Of a stretch of DNA of 38,945 nt, positions 30,326-38,722 are shown piece after piece. The notes under the pieces are model-generated. The model did no database searches. It was not told where the DNA came from and saw only the letters and a list, made by a program, of their open reading frames with translations. The position numbers and the translations under genes were made by a program. The stretch lies in the NCBI GenBank assembly GCA_022769625.1, contig JALEJP010000044.1, forward strand, positions 1 to 38,945, given 5' to 3'. How positions within the stretch are numbered: the first letter of the stretch is position 1; each line of letters opens with the position of its first letter. Source of the DNA: Lachnospiraceae bacterium (GTDB lineage Bacteria > Bacillota > Clostridia > Lachnospirales > Lachnospiraceae).

Positions 30326-31597
30326 TTATTCCAGTACTTTTTTATAAAAATCAAAGCAGTCAAACGTTGCAAAATAGTCCTTCGGTGTCTCCGCACGGCG
30401 GATCAGCTTTGCCGTTCCATCCTCACAGAGCAGAACCTCCGCCGATTTCAGCTTGCCATTGTAATTATAACCCATGGAAAATCCATGTGCACCGGTATCG
30501 TGAATCACCAGAAGGTCACCCATATCAATCCTGGGAAGCATACGGTCCACTGCAAATTTATCATTATTCTCGCATAAAGAACCTGTCACATCATACATGT
30601 GATCGCAGGGAGCATCCTCCTTGCCCATAACCGTGATATGATGGTAGGCTCCGTACATGGCAGGGCGCATCAGATTGACCGCACAGGCATCCACACCGAT
30701 ATACTCCTTGTGTGTATGTTTCTCATTGATAGCCGTTGTAACCAGACAGCCATAAGGTCCCATCATGTAACGACCCATCTCTGTATAAATGGCCACATCA
30801 CCCATACCGGCCGGTACCAGAATCTCATTGTAAACCTCTTCTACCCCTTTTCCGATCACCGCAATGTCGTTCGGCTCCTGATCCGGGCGATAAGGAATAC
30901 CTACACCGCCGGAAAGATTGATAAAGCCCACATGCGCACCGGTTTCTTTCTGCAGACGGACAGCCAGCTCAAAAAGCTGCTTCGCAAGCATCGGATAATA
31001 CTCATTTGTCACCGTGTTGCTTGCCAGAAATGCGTGGATACCAAACTCTTCCACTCCTTTGTCCTTCATGATACGGAATGCCTCAAAAATCTGTTCGGTG
31101 GTCATACCGTATTTTGCATCACCCGGATTGTCCATGATGCCGTTGCTCATTTTGAATACACCACCCGGATTGTAACGGCAGCTCATCTTCTTCGGCAGTC
31201 TGCCCACTGCCTTTTCCACCTTCTCAATGTGCGTGATATCATCCAGATTGATGATGCCGTTTAAGGATGCCGCATAGGCAAATTCCTCTTCCGGTGTATC
31301 GTTGGAGGAGAACATGATGTCATCTCCTGTGGCACCGATTGCCTTTGACAGCATAAGCTCTGTCATGGAAGAGCAGTCACAGCCGCAGCCATATTCCTGC
31401 AAAATCTGAATCAGAAACGGATTCGGCGTAGCCTTTACCGCAAAATACTCTTTATATCCTTTATTCCATGCAAAAGCCTCTTTCAGAGCCTTGACATTTT
31501 CACGTATTCCTTTTTCATCATACAGATGAAATGGGGTTGGGAACTCTTTTACGATCTCTTTCAGTTTTTCATAAGTCACAAATGGTACTTTATTCAT
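30326..31597 (-). CDS. LysA-like PLP-dependent decarboxylase (probable diaminopimelate decarboxylase)
   Basis: This 423-residue fold-type III enzyme should make lysine from meso-diaminopimelate. The PLP lysine lies in YFAVKATPNP (near 56), the phosphate-binding Gly loop is NLSGGVGIPY, and DACAVNLMRPAMYGAYHH matches the C-terminal domain. Two usual LysA signatures are altered: the HIGS loop reads FLASNTVT, and the catalytic CESGD region reads LCENNDKFA. The overall pattern is that of the divergent lysA group seen in Clostridia; a different D-amino acid or diamine substrate is possible, so no symbol is given. It precedes the SGNH gene. Its promoter overlaps the upstream stop codon. Confidence 0.8.
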   Translation of the reverse strand: MNKVPFVTYEKLKEIVKEFPTPFHLYDEKGIRENVKALKEAFAWNKGYKEYFAVKATPNPFLIQILQEYGCGCDCSSMTELMLSKAIGATGDDIMFSSNDTPEEEFAYAASLNGIINLDDITHIEKVEKAVGRLPKKMSCRYNPGGVFKMSNGIMDNPGDAKYGMTTEQIFEAFRIMKDKGVEEFGIHAFLASNTVTNEYYPMLAKQLFELAVRLQKETGAHVGFINLSGGVGIPYRPDQEPNDIAVIGKGVEEVYNEILVPAGMGDVAIYTEMGRYMMGPYGCLVTTAINEKHTHKEYIGVDACAVNLMRPAMYGAYHHITVMGKEDAPCDHMYDVTGSLCENNDKFAVDRMLPRIDMGDLLVIHDTGAHGFSMGYNYNGKLKSAEVLLCEDGTAKLIRRAETPKDYFATFDCFDFYKKVLE

Positions 31598-31658
31598 TTT
31601 GTTTTCCTCCTCATATACTTTGCTGTGTTAACACATCTACGCAGCAAACATGTACAAA

Positions 31659-31687
31659 ATATAATATAAGTACTGCCTTTTTGTCAA
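31659..31687 (-). promoter_or_regulatory. Promoter of the LysA-like/SGNH operon, embedded in the LTA-synthase stop codon
   Basis: The minus strand shows TTGACA (31687-31682), a 17-nt spacer and TTATAT (31664-31659). The TGA inside TTGACA is the stop codon of the gene at 31684-33660. The leader holds a stem TTTGCTG with CAGCAAA (31642-31648 and 31619-31625) enclosing the palindrome TGTGTTAACACA; I see no known riboswitch. Confidence 0.7.
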
Positions 31688-33660
31688 TATGGTCCGAAAA
31701 AATCCTTTAACCGATTCTTCTTGTCCACCAGATCATTGTACTGGAGGATCGCGTAATCATTCAGATCTTTCTCCGTTTCCGTCCACTGTCTGAATGTACC
31801 TGCTGCGTCCTGATAGAAATTTGCGGTTATCACCGGATACTTTTCCATCAGGCTCTCCTGATACTCCTGAAAACCGGTTTTTTCCAGACCGGCTGTGTCC
31901 ATCAAAAGCCCTGCCAGATAATTGGCGCTGATAGCTGTCACCTGTTTTTCCGGAATATCATAATTTGCCCAGATCAAAAACGGCACCACATATCCTCTTG
32001 CCAGCTTTTCCGTGGTATCGTTTCTCGTCTCCGTATCTTCCCCCAGCACACGAAGCACCGTATTCGTCACATACTCGGAGGGCTGATGATCCCCGAACAT
32101 CAGGATGATCGTCTTTTCATCCTGTCCGGCAAAATACTCGATCAGATCCTGAAACGCTTCATCTGTCTTTTTGATGAGGGTAAGATATTTTTCGGTAGCT
32201 TCTGTCTGAACGGTATGAACTGACCGAAGTGTTTCGGATGCATCTTCAAACTGTATCTCATTGGTCAGATCCTCGTATTCTTTGCTGTAACCTCCGTGAT
32301 TCTGCATGGTCACTTCAAACGCAAACAATGGAGTATCCGCCTCCTTTTCCTCATACAGATCAATCAGCCGTTCAAACGCCGAAGCGTCATCCACCCATCC
32401 CCGCAGCAGTGTGGCATCCGGAAAACCGTCCGTATCCCGGAAATACTGGTCATCAAATCCCAGATACCGATAGACGCGGTCACGGTTCCATCCGGCTGCG
32501 TAATACGGATGCAATGCCGCAGTGTGATATCCAAGTCCACCAAGCCAACTGGCCAGAGAAGGCATATTCCCGTTCAGAAACTGCTGATAGGGAACACTTC
32601 CGGAGGGAAGAAAAGCCATCGTATTTCCTGTCAGAAATTCAAACTCAGTGTTGGCTGTATTTCCGCCCTTCACCGAAACATACAGATTGCCGCGCACAGT
32701 GTTTTCCTTCAGGGAACGCCAGAACGGCATATAATCCTCCGTTACCTGAAAATCCCCGTAGACAGACAGATCCGAAAATGCCTCATTCATAATGACCAGA
32801 ATATTCGGTTTATCCTCTGATCCGTTCTGTTTTGTTTTGCTTTCGTTTTTACTTTCCTCTGCAATCTGTGCCGCCCGGTCTGCAGAATAACCTTCCGGTT
32901 TCTCGATATTCAGATACTGCAGGTTAGCCAGATAGGCAACCATAAAACCATTGTTCCGATACAGAACATTCGGAGTAAAGAGAATATCATCCAGTCCGAA
33001 AACACGCTCACAGTGTTCCGTCTGTACATATCCCACAAATCCGGCCATCAGCAATACCGACACACAGAGAGAAACAAACCTCTTTTTCAGCCCTTTAAGC
33101 GGAAGCCGCAGCTTCTCACCAAGAATGGACAGCCACAGAAATCCCATCAGCACAAAATACAGCCTCCAGGACATCTCAATATTATAACTCTCAGCAACAC
33201 TTGCCGCTGTGCGAAGAGAATACAGATCCCACGGAACCACCGGCGAGGATCGAAAGCTTACAACAAAATAATTGACGGTGCCTGCAAGTGCCGGAAAAAG
33301 TGGTGCCAGCATACACCCCCATCTGAAATTCCCCGCTGCCGCTGCAAAAACAAGATACAGTATCAGATAAAACAGATAATTCAGCAGCGTAATCGCCGGG
33401 GTAAGGTCCCACGGCACATGGGTAAAACACTCCATACAGCAAAGCGCGCCAAAAGGCAGCAGCAGAAATACCAAAAGCCCTGCTTTTTTCGGTATTTTCA
33501 CATCAAGTGCCACAAATATGCCTGCACAAACAGACAAAAGCAGTGCCAGGATGCACTTCCCCCACTGGAATCCATCACTTCGCACTGCCAGTACTCCCAA
33601 AACTATCATAAGGAAAGTCACTGCCGCAGCAGTGCCCCTCCGTGTTCCTGATTTCGTCAT
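31684..33660 (-). CDS. LTA synthase-type membrane sulfatase / phosphoglycerol transferase
   Basis: This 658-residue protein has about five or six transmembrane helices in residues 1-215 and an extracellular sulfatase-fold domain (about 285-600). Landmarks are NILVIMNEAFSDLSVYG, with the metal-binding Glu, the nucleophile region GGNTANTEFEFLTGNT, HPYYAAGWNRD, TMQNHGGY and MFGDHQPSEY. Such enzymes move phosphoglycerol onto lipid-linked polymers to build lipoteichoic acid or decorate related glycans. It follows pyk by 6 nt and has only a weak Shine-Dalgarno site, so its translation is probably coupled to pyk. Its exact polymer substrate is not known. Confidence 0.88.
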   Translation of the reverse strand: MTKSGTRRGTAAAVTFLMIVLGVLAVRSDGFQWGKCILALLLSVCAGIFVALDVKIPKKAGLLVFLLLPFGALCCMECFTHVPWDLTPAITLLNYLFYLILYLVFAAAAGNFRWGCMLAPLFPALAGTVNYFVVSFRSSPVVPWDLYSLRTAASVAESYNIEMSWRLYFVLMGFLWLSILGEKLRLPLKGLKKRFVSLCVSVLLMAGFVGYVQTEHCERVFGLDDILFTPNVLYRNNGFMVAYLANLQYLNIEKPEGYSADRAAQIAEESKNESKTKQNGSEDKPNILVIMNEAFSDLSVYGDFQVTEDYMPFWRSLKENTVRGNLYVSVKGGNTANTEFEFLTGNTMAFLPSGSVPYQQFLNGNMPSLASWLGGLGYHTAALHPYYAAGWNRDRVYRYLGFDDQYFRDTDGFPDATLLRGWVDDASAFERLIDLYEEKEADTPLFAFEVTMQNHGGYSKEYEDLTNEIQFEDASETLRSVHTVQTEATEKYLTLIKKTDEAFQDLIEYFAGQDEKTIILMFGDHQPSEYVTNTVLRVLGEDTETRNDTTEKLARGYVVPFLIWANYDIPEKQVTAISANYLAGLLMDTAGLEKTGFQEYQESLMEKYPVITANFYQDAAGTFRQWTETEKDLNDYAILQYNDLVDKKNRLKDFFGPY

Positions 33661-33666
33661 TCCCGC

Positions 33667-35103
33667 TTATTTAGCTTCAACTACCTGCATTACATTGGTA
33701 GAACGCCCTCTTCCGGTCACCATATTAGTTGCCGGATCGCCTGCCGTGAATACAGCCAGTTCTCCTTTCTTAATCAGTTTTTTACGGACAACAATCTTCA
33801 TGGAATTGGCAATCATATGCCTCGTGCTGTCCTCTGTCTCACCCTGCAGCGGATGGACACCCCAGTACATCTGCATCTTGCGCACCGCCTTTTCATTGGG
33901 TGATATGGCATAAATCGGTGTCTTTGGCCGCAGGCTTGAAATCATACGTGCTGTATATCCAGTCATAGTCGGTACAACCAGACAGGCTGCCCGCAGAGAT
34001 TCTGCCGTGGAAACACTGGCAAACCCCACTGCCATGGAAATATCCTTTTTTCGCTGCTTTTTATTGAATTTCTGAAGCTTGTCATAATCCAGATGAGCCT
34101 CTGTTGTCTCCGCGATCTTGGCCATCATACGAACTGCCTCCACCGGATATTTGCCCATGGCCGTCTCTCCGGAAAGCATGATCACATCACTTCCGTCATA
34201 AATGGCATTTGCCACATCCCCCGCCTCCGCTCTGGTGGGTCTCGGATTACGGATCATGGAATCCAGCATCTGTGTAGCCGTGATAACCGGTTTACACTTG
34301 CGGTTACACTTGTGGATGATCATTTTCTGGATATGAGGTACCTCATCTGCCGGAATCTCCACACCAAGGTCTCCTCTTGCAACCATGATTCCATCCGCCT
34401 CATCCAGAATCTCATCAATATTTTCCACGCCTTCCGCGTTCTCAATCTTTGCTATGATACCGATATCTCTGCCGTGATTCTCCTCCAGAATCTCACGGAT
34501 ATCCATGATACAGTCGCTGTTGCGCACAAAGGATGCCGCAATATAGTCCACGCCCTGCTCAATTCCAAACAGAATGTCCTCCCGATCCTTTCCCGTCACG
34601 CCCGGAAGATTAATCTTAACATTCGGAACATTGACTCCTTTTCGTTCTCCCAACTCTCCGCCGTTCTTGATCACACATTCGATACGGTCTGCCGAAACCT
34701 TCCGTACCTCCAGTCCGATGAGACCATCATCGATCAGGATCGTATCCCCCTTGCGCACGTCGTAGACCAGCTGCTGATAGGTGATGGAGCACCCTGTCTC
34801 GTCTCCTTCTCTTTCATCGGTATAAAGAGTGAAATCCTTCCCCTGTTCAAGCTGAACCTTTTTCCCTTCTTTCAGGACTCCGGTCCGGATCTCCGGTCCC
34901 TTTGTATCCAGCATCAGCGCAACGGGAACACCAAGCTCCGCTGCAACCTCCCGAACCAGTGCAATGCGTTCGGCATGCTCCTCATGACTTCCATGAGAAA
35001 AATTAAATCGTGCCACATTCATGCCGCTCGCAATCAGTTCTTTCAGAATAATCTTGTCATTTGTCCTGGGACCCATGGTACATATAATTTTTGTTTTTTT
35101 CAT
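33667..35103 (-). CDS. pyk: Pyruvate kinase
   Basis: This 478-residue glycolytic enzyme makes pyruvate and ATP from phosphoenolpyruvate and ADP. Landmarks are MGPRTNDK, FNFSHGSHEEH, MLDTKGPEIRTG, the active-site signature IGIIAKIENAEGV (catalytic Lys), MVARGDLGVEIP and MLDSMIRNPRPTRAEAGDVANAIYDG. The allosteric C-terminal domain (about 350-478) is present. The extra C-terminal phosphohistidine-like domain of Bacillus enzymes is missing; length matches the shorter type. It starts 27 nt after the rhomboid-like gene and is followed by the LTA-synthase-type gene, so the three may form one transcript. Confidence 0.96.
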   Translation of the reverse strand: MKKTKIICTMGPRTNDKIILKELIASGMNVARFNFSHGSHEEHAERIALVREVAAELGVPVALMLDTKGPEIRTGVLKEGKKVQLEQGKDFTLYTDEREGDETGCSITYQQLVYDVRKGDTILIDDGLIGLEVRKVSADRIECVIKNGGELGERKGVNVPNVKINLPGVTGKDREDILFGIEQGVDYIAASFVRNSDCIMDIREILEENHGRDIGIIAKIENAEGVENIDEILDEADGIMVARGDLGVEIPADEVPHIQKMIIHKCNRKCKPVITATQMLDSMIRNPRPTRAEAGDVANAIYDGSDVIMLSGETAMGKYPVEAVRMMAKIAETTEAHLDYDKLQKFNKKQRKKDISMAVGFASVSTAESLRAACLVVPTMTGYTARMISSLRPKTPIYAISPNEKAVRKMQMYWGVHPLQGETEDSTRHMIANSMKIVVRKKLIKKGELAVFTAGDPATNMVTGRGRSTNVMQVVEAK

Positions 35104-35130
35104 CGTAATCTATTCTCCTGTCTTTAGCGG

Positions 35131-35967
35131 TCACTGTCTTCGCACATGGGTATGTGTGAACAGATGATCCTGACAATACTCGTAATTCCCCTCACATTTT
35201 GAACAGAAACGGAACTCCAGATCGTCTCCGTCCAGCTCCGTACGTCCGCAGACTGCACATTTATGCTTTGTCACCCCAGGAGCCATCCCCTGTTTCACCT
35301 GCCGCTTAAATACCTGCTTTCTGCGGATCTCCTTTGGTGAAGCCTTTCCTCTGCTTCTGGAAAGCAGGAAATAAAGGATAAAGTTGAACATGGAAGCAAT
35401 GATTGCCACCTTTCCAACCCAGTTTGCAGTAAAGAAAGCAAGCAGAATATAAACTGCGTACAGGATACCAAACCATTTGATTTTAATCGGTATAATAAAG
35501 TACAAAAGCAGCTTTTCTTCGGGATAGCAGGCCGTAAATGCCAGGAAAATGGACATATTAATATAATAAGTGGAAAACAGAGAGCTTCCAAATACTCCGT
35601 TGCCTCCCAGCACAAAATAAAGGATAAATGCTCCCACCAGTGTGGAGATTATGCCCAGGAAAATATAAACATTAAACCGGAAGCTTCCCCAGGCCCGCTC
35701 CAGCTCCGTGCCCAGCTGATAGTACAGGATCAGCATAATGATTGTAAAGATATCCGGTGACTCCGGAGGGATCAGAACCCACGTTACAAGACGCCACACC
35801 TGCCCTCTCATAATATAATATGGCTCCAGACTCAGATAATTATACAGAACATCCGGTGCCAGAAAATACAGGATATATCCTATGATATAACCGCCGATAA
35901 TATACATGGACAGATTGTGTATCGCATACCGCCCGAATTTGCGCTCCATCTTATTTAAGAAATTCAT
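35131..35967 (-). CDS. Rhomboid-like membrane protein with C-terminal zinc ribbon
   Basis: This 278-residue protein has about six hydrophobic segments in residues 18-200 laid out like a rhomboid (YIIGGYIIGYILYFL, then RGQVWRLVTWVLIPPESP, an L1-like loop). ELERAWGSFRFN is also typical of the family. The catalytic GxSG motif is not recognisable: the place reads GGNGVFGSSLFS, and the second-half His is also not apparent, so it is probably a proteolytically inactive relative. The C-terminal tail (about 225-278) is cytosolic and holds CAVCGR, FCSKC and CQDH, a zinc-ribbon-like set. Role unknown; membrane-protein quality control would be a guess. AAAGGAAG lies upstream of the ATG. Confidence 0.75.
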   Translation of the reverse strand: MNFLNKMERKFGRYAIHNLSMYIIGGYIIGYILYFLAPDVLYNYLSLEPYYIMRGQVWRLVTWVLIPPESPDIFTIIMLILYYQLGTELERAWGSFRFNVYIFLGIISTLVGAFILYFVLGGNGVFGSSLFSTYYINMSIFLAFTACYPEEKLLLYFIIPIKIKWFGILYAVYILLAFFTANWVGKVAIIASMFNFILYFLLSRSRGKASPKEIRRKQVFKRQVKQGMAPGVTKHKCAVCGRTELDGDDLEFRFCSKCEGNYEYCQDHLFTHTHVRRQ

Positions 35968-36068
35968 AAATGCCTTTTATCTTCCTTTCTAAGTGCTTAA
36001 TCCCACACATCCATCCTCCCTTTTCATGAAGCAGACCATACACCCTGCGGGCATTCTGCCGTCACAAA

Positions 36069-37004
36069 TCAGAACAGGTCCTTTTTGGAAAAAATAATCG
36101 CAACGATCATGCTGATGAGCAAGGACAGCCCGATCACTGCAAAAAATCCCCACTGGCTCTGGGCAAAAGGCAGCCAGTTCAGATTCATGCCATATGCACT
36201 GAATATCATCGTGGGAATCGCCATTACGATCGTCACTGTGGCAAGAAACTTCATAACAATGTTCAGATTGTTTGAAATAACGGATGCAAACGCATCCATC
36301 ATGCCGCTCAGAATGCCGCTGTAAATGTTCGCCATCTCGATGGCCTGCTTGTTCTCAATGATGACATCCTCCAGAAGATCCTCATCCTCCGGAAAACGCT
36401 GAATGGATTCTGTTTTTAACAGTTTCTCCAGAACCACCTCATTGGCACGCAGAGAAGTGGTAAAATACACAAGACTCTTCTCCAGCTCCAGCAGCTCGAT
36501 CAGCTCCTGATTTCTCGTAGAGCCATGCAGCTTGCGCTCCACAACCTCACTTTTCTTGTCAATGATGCGCAGATAATGCAGATACATGGTGGCGTTTTTA
36601 TAAAGAATCTGCAGAATAAAACGTGTTTTCTTGTAGGTGTAAAAATTGCGCACACGTCCATCCATAAATGCAGACAAAACAGGCGTGTCCTCCAGGCAGA
36701 CCGTAAAAATAATATCCTCCGTGATAATAATGGACAGAGGAATGGTCACATACCATTCTTTGTCATTTCTCTCCTCGATGGTGGGAATATCCACCAGTAT
36801 CATGGTATAATTGTCTTCCACTTCGATACGGGAGCGTTCTTCTTCATCCAGAGGTGCCCGCAGGTCATCCTGCTCAATGTTGTACTCCTTTGCAATATCC
36901 AGAATTTCCGTAGCAGTGGGATTCACAAGTGCGATCCAGCATCCCTCGGAGGCTTCGTTCACCTGATGAATACTGCCTTCTATTGTTCTGAAAATCTTTA
37001 TCAT
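36069..37004 (-). CDS. CorA-family magnesium/divalent cation transporter
   Basis: This 311-residue protein has the long N-terminal cytoplasmic domain of CorA and two C-terminal transmembrane helices (about 252-272 and 286-306). Between the first helix and the loop lies the selectivity motif YGMNLNW, whose GMN is diagnostic. The end SKKDLF is a usual basic tail. The ATG at 37004 is chosen because GGAG stands 10 nt upstream; the open frame to 37064 adds residues with no Shine-Dalgarno site. It has a consensus promoter and a leader of about 100 nt. The leader hairpin, GCCATGC/GCATGGC near 37056-37095, does not look like the known M-box. Confidence 0.93.
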   Translation of the reverse strand: MIKIFRTIEGSIHQVNEASEGCWIALVNPTATEILDIAKEYNIEQDDLRAPLDEEERSRIEVEDNYTMILVDIPTIEERNDKEWYVTIPLSIIITEDIIFTVCLEDTPVLSAFMDGRVRNFYTYKKTRFILQILYKNATMYLHYLRIIDKKSEVVERKLHGSTRNQELIELLELEKSLVYFTTSLRANEVVLEKLLKTESIQRFPEDEDLLEDVIIENKQAIEMANIYSGILSGMMDAFASVISNNLNIVMKFLATVTIVMAIPTMIFSAYGMNLNWLPFAQSQWGFFAVIGLSLLISMIVAIIFSKKDLF

Positions 37005-37110
37005 GATCTCATAGCTCCTTTCAAGCTCCCGCCAACACTTTTCTGCCACAGTTTCGCCATGCACAAATCACGCTTACCGGTTCATCTGCGCATGGCAAAC
37101 AGTTATTTGT

Positions 37111-37139
37111 ATTATAAATTTGATTGTATCGTTTGTCAA
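37111..37139 (-). promoter_or_regulatory. Consensus promoter of the corA-type gene, embedded in the LysM stop codon
   Basis: The minus strand shows perfect hexamers, TTGACA (37139-37134) and TATAAT (37116-37111), with a 17-nt spacer. The TGA of TTGACA is the stop codon of the LysM gene at 37136-37378. Confidence 0.88.
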
Positions 37140-37378
37140 TCAGCCTCACCTGATTTTTCAGAATCTTTACAAAGACTTCCGCACGCTTCGCACCGGAAAT
37201 CCGGTATGCACAGTTCATCACCGATCTGCAGATTATATACATTTACCCATGGATTGGCAAACAGAAGCGCAGATACTTTCACTCCGTATTTTTTTCCGAT
37301 TTTATAAAGCGTATCTCCACTTTCGATCACATGTATAAAGCCAAAACGGCAGACTCTTCCCTGTTCCATACAGGTCAT
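37136..37378 (-). CDS. Small LysM-domain protein
   Basis: This 80-residue protein is little more than one LysM domain (about residues 15-60): HVIESGDTLYKIGKKYGVKVSALLFANPWVNVYNLQIGDELCIP. LysM domains bind N-acetylglucosamine chains of peptidoglycan or spore cortex. There is no signal peptide, and the tail has two Cys (CEACGSLCKD), so it may act inside the cell, for example in the mother cell or spore coat. The ATG at 37378 follows AGGA; an ATG at 37369 is possible. Small LysM proteins of this type are common in spore formers. It ends inside the promoter of the next gene. Confidence 0.82.
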   Translation of the reverse strand: MTCMEQGRVCRFGFIHVIESGDTLYKIGKKYGVKVSALLFANPWVNVYNLQIGDELCIPDFRCEACGSLCKDSEKSGEAD

Positions 37379-37451
37379 CCTTTTCCTTTTTCTCTAATAC
37401 TATATGCTCCGGACTGCCGATGGATACACCGCTTTCCTTTCAAGAATTAGG

Positions 37452-37480
37452 TTGAAATTTCCTTTTTACTTTATTATACT
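37452..37480 (+). promoter_or_regulatory. Promoter of aroC
   Basis: TTGAAA (37452-37457), a 17-nt spacer and TATACT (37475-37480), about 72 nt before the ATG. A second TTGACA lies just downstream (37483-37488) without a clear -10. Confidence 0.72.
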
Positions 37481-37552
37481 GTTTGACAACGGGATCCGGT
37501 TTCTTTCCGGCATCGCTTATACATCATTTTCGAACGATCAGGAGGTAATCAT

Positions 37553-38656
37553 ATGGCTGGTTCTACACTTGGAACCTTATTTAAAATAACTACCTGGGGT
37601 GAATCCCACGGCAAGGGTGTGGGTGTGGTAGTTGACGGCTGTCCCGCCGGACTGAAGCTCTGTGAGGAGGATATCCAGCAGTACTTAAACCGCAGAAAAC
37701 CGGGACAGAGCCGCTACAGTACCCCAAGAAAGGAGGATGACAGCGTCGAGATCCTTTCCGGTATCTTCGAAGGCAGGACAACCGGTACGCCGATCTCCAT
37801 GGTTGTCTTCAACAAAAATCAACGTTCAAAGGATTACAGTGAAATTGCACAGTATTATCGTCCAGGCCATGCAGACCTGACCTATGATCTGAAATACGGC
37901 TTCCGCGATTACCGCGGCGGCGGACGCTCTTCCGGGCGTGAAACCATCGGGCGCGTTGCGGCCGGTGCCATCGCCTGTAAAATTCTGGATCAGCTGAACA
38001 TCCGTATTCTTGCCTACACCAGATCCATCGGCGACATCACAGCAGACCCGGCTCATTTTGACCGAAGCGAAATCATGGAAAATCCATTCTATATGCCCGA
38101 CGCAGAAGCTGCTGCCAGAGCACAGGAATATCTGGAACAGTGTATGAAAAACCAGGATTCCACCGGCGGAAGCATCGAGTGTGTGATCTCAAACATGCCC
38201 GCTGGTATCGGTGAGCCTGTCTTTGAAAAGCTCAGCTCGAATCTGGGCAAAGCGATACTCTCCATCGGAGCCGTCAAAGCCTTCGAAATCGGAGACGGAA
38301 CGGCAGTATCCAGAGCGCTGGGACACAAAAACAACGATCCCTACACCTTAAGTCCGGATGGAAAGATCATCAAGCTTTCCAACCATTCCGGCGGGATTCT
38401 TGGCGGCATCAGCGATGGAAGTGACATCCTTCTGCGTGCCTCCGTCAAGCCTACACCTTCCATCTCTCAGGAGCAGGATACGATCACAAAGGACGGACGT
38501 GCCGTCCAGGTAGTTGTAAAAGGACGCCATGACCCGGTCATAGTGCCAAGAGCTGTTGTAGTCGTGGAATCCATGGCTGCTATTACGCTGGTGGATATGC
38601 TTCTGTGCAGCATCACTTCCAACATGGACAATCTGGAACGGTTTTTCCAGAGATAA
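37553..38656 (+). CDS. aroC: Chorismate synthase
   Basis: This 367-residue enzyme makes chorismate from 5-enolpyruvylshikimate-3-phosphate using reduced FMN, the last step of the shikimate pathway. Landmarks are TTWGESHGKGVGVVVDGCPAGL, RRKPGQSRYSTPRKEDD, GRTTGTPISMVVFN, YRGGGRSSGRETIGRVAAGAIA, and KNNDPYTLSPDG followed by NHSGGILGGISDG and KGRHDPVIVPRAVVVVESM. Length is normal. AGGAGG stands 8 nt before the ATG. It has its own promoter and a terminator, so it is probably transcribed alone. Its role in aromatic amino acid supply fits the presence of a tryptophan importer elsewhere in the window, without direct linkage. Confidence 0.97.
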   Translation: MAGSTLGTLFKITTWGESHGKGVGVVVDGCPAGLKLCEEDIQQYLNRRKPGQSRYSTPRKEDDSVEILSGIFEGRTTGTPISMVVFNKNQRSKDYSEIAQYYRPGHADLTYDLKYGFRDYRGGGRSSGRETIGRVAAGAIACKILDQLNIRILAYTRSIGDITADPAHFDRSEIMENPFYMPDAEAAARAQEYLEQCMKNQDSTGGSIECVISNMPAGIGEPVFEKLSSNLGKAILSIGAVKAFEIGDGTAVSRALGHKNNDPYTLSPDGKIIKLSNHSGGILGGISDGSDILLRASVKPTPSISQEQDTITKDGRAVQVVVKGRHDPVIVPRAVVVVESMAAITLVDMLLCSITSNMDNLERFFQR

Positions 38657-38675
38657 TGATCTGAAAATTTCAAAA

Positions 38676-38706
38676 ACGGCATACATGAAAATTTCATGTA
38701 TGCCGT
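38676..38706. terminator. Bidirectional terminator between aroC and the lactonase-type gene
   Basis: ACGGCATACATGAAA (38676-38690) and TTTCATGTATGCCGT (38692-38706) form a near-perfect 15-bp hairpin between convergent genes. On the minus strand it is followed by TTTTTG (good T run), on the plus strand by CTGTCTGTTT (weaker). Confidence 0.85.
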
Positions 38707-38722
38707 CTGTCTGTTTCACTGG

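Noticed and set aside
31598-31658. Lysine riboswitch before the LysA-like gene
   Set aside because: The leader is only about 60 nt, far shorter than a lysine riboswitch, and has none of its core motifs.
34093-35127. Open frame of 344 codons on the plus strand
   Set aside because: It is antisense to pyruvate kinase, which is certain; the translation looks random.
37005-37110. M-box magnesium riboswitch before the corA-type gene
   Set aside because: The leader is short (about 100 nt) and lacks the M-box core motifs; only one small stem is visible.
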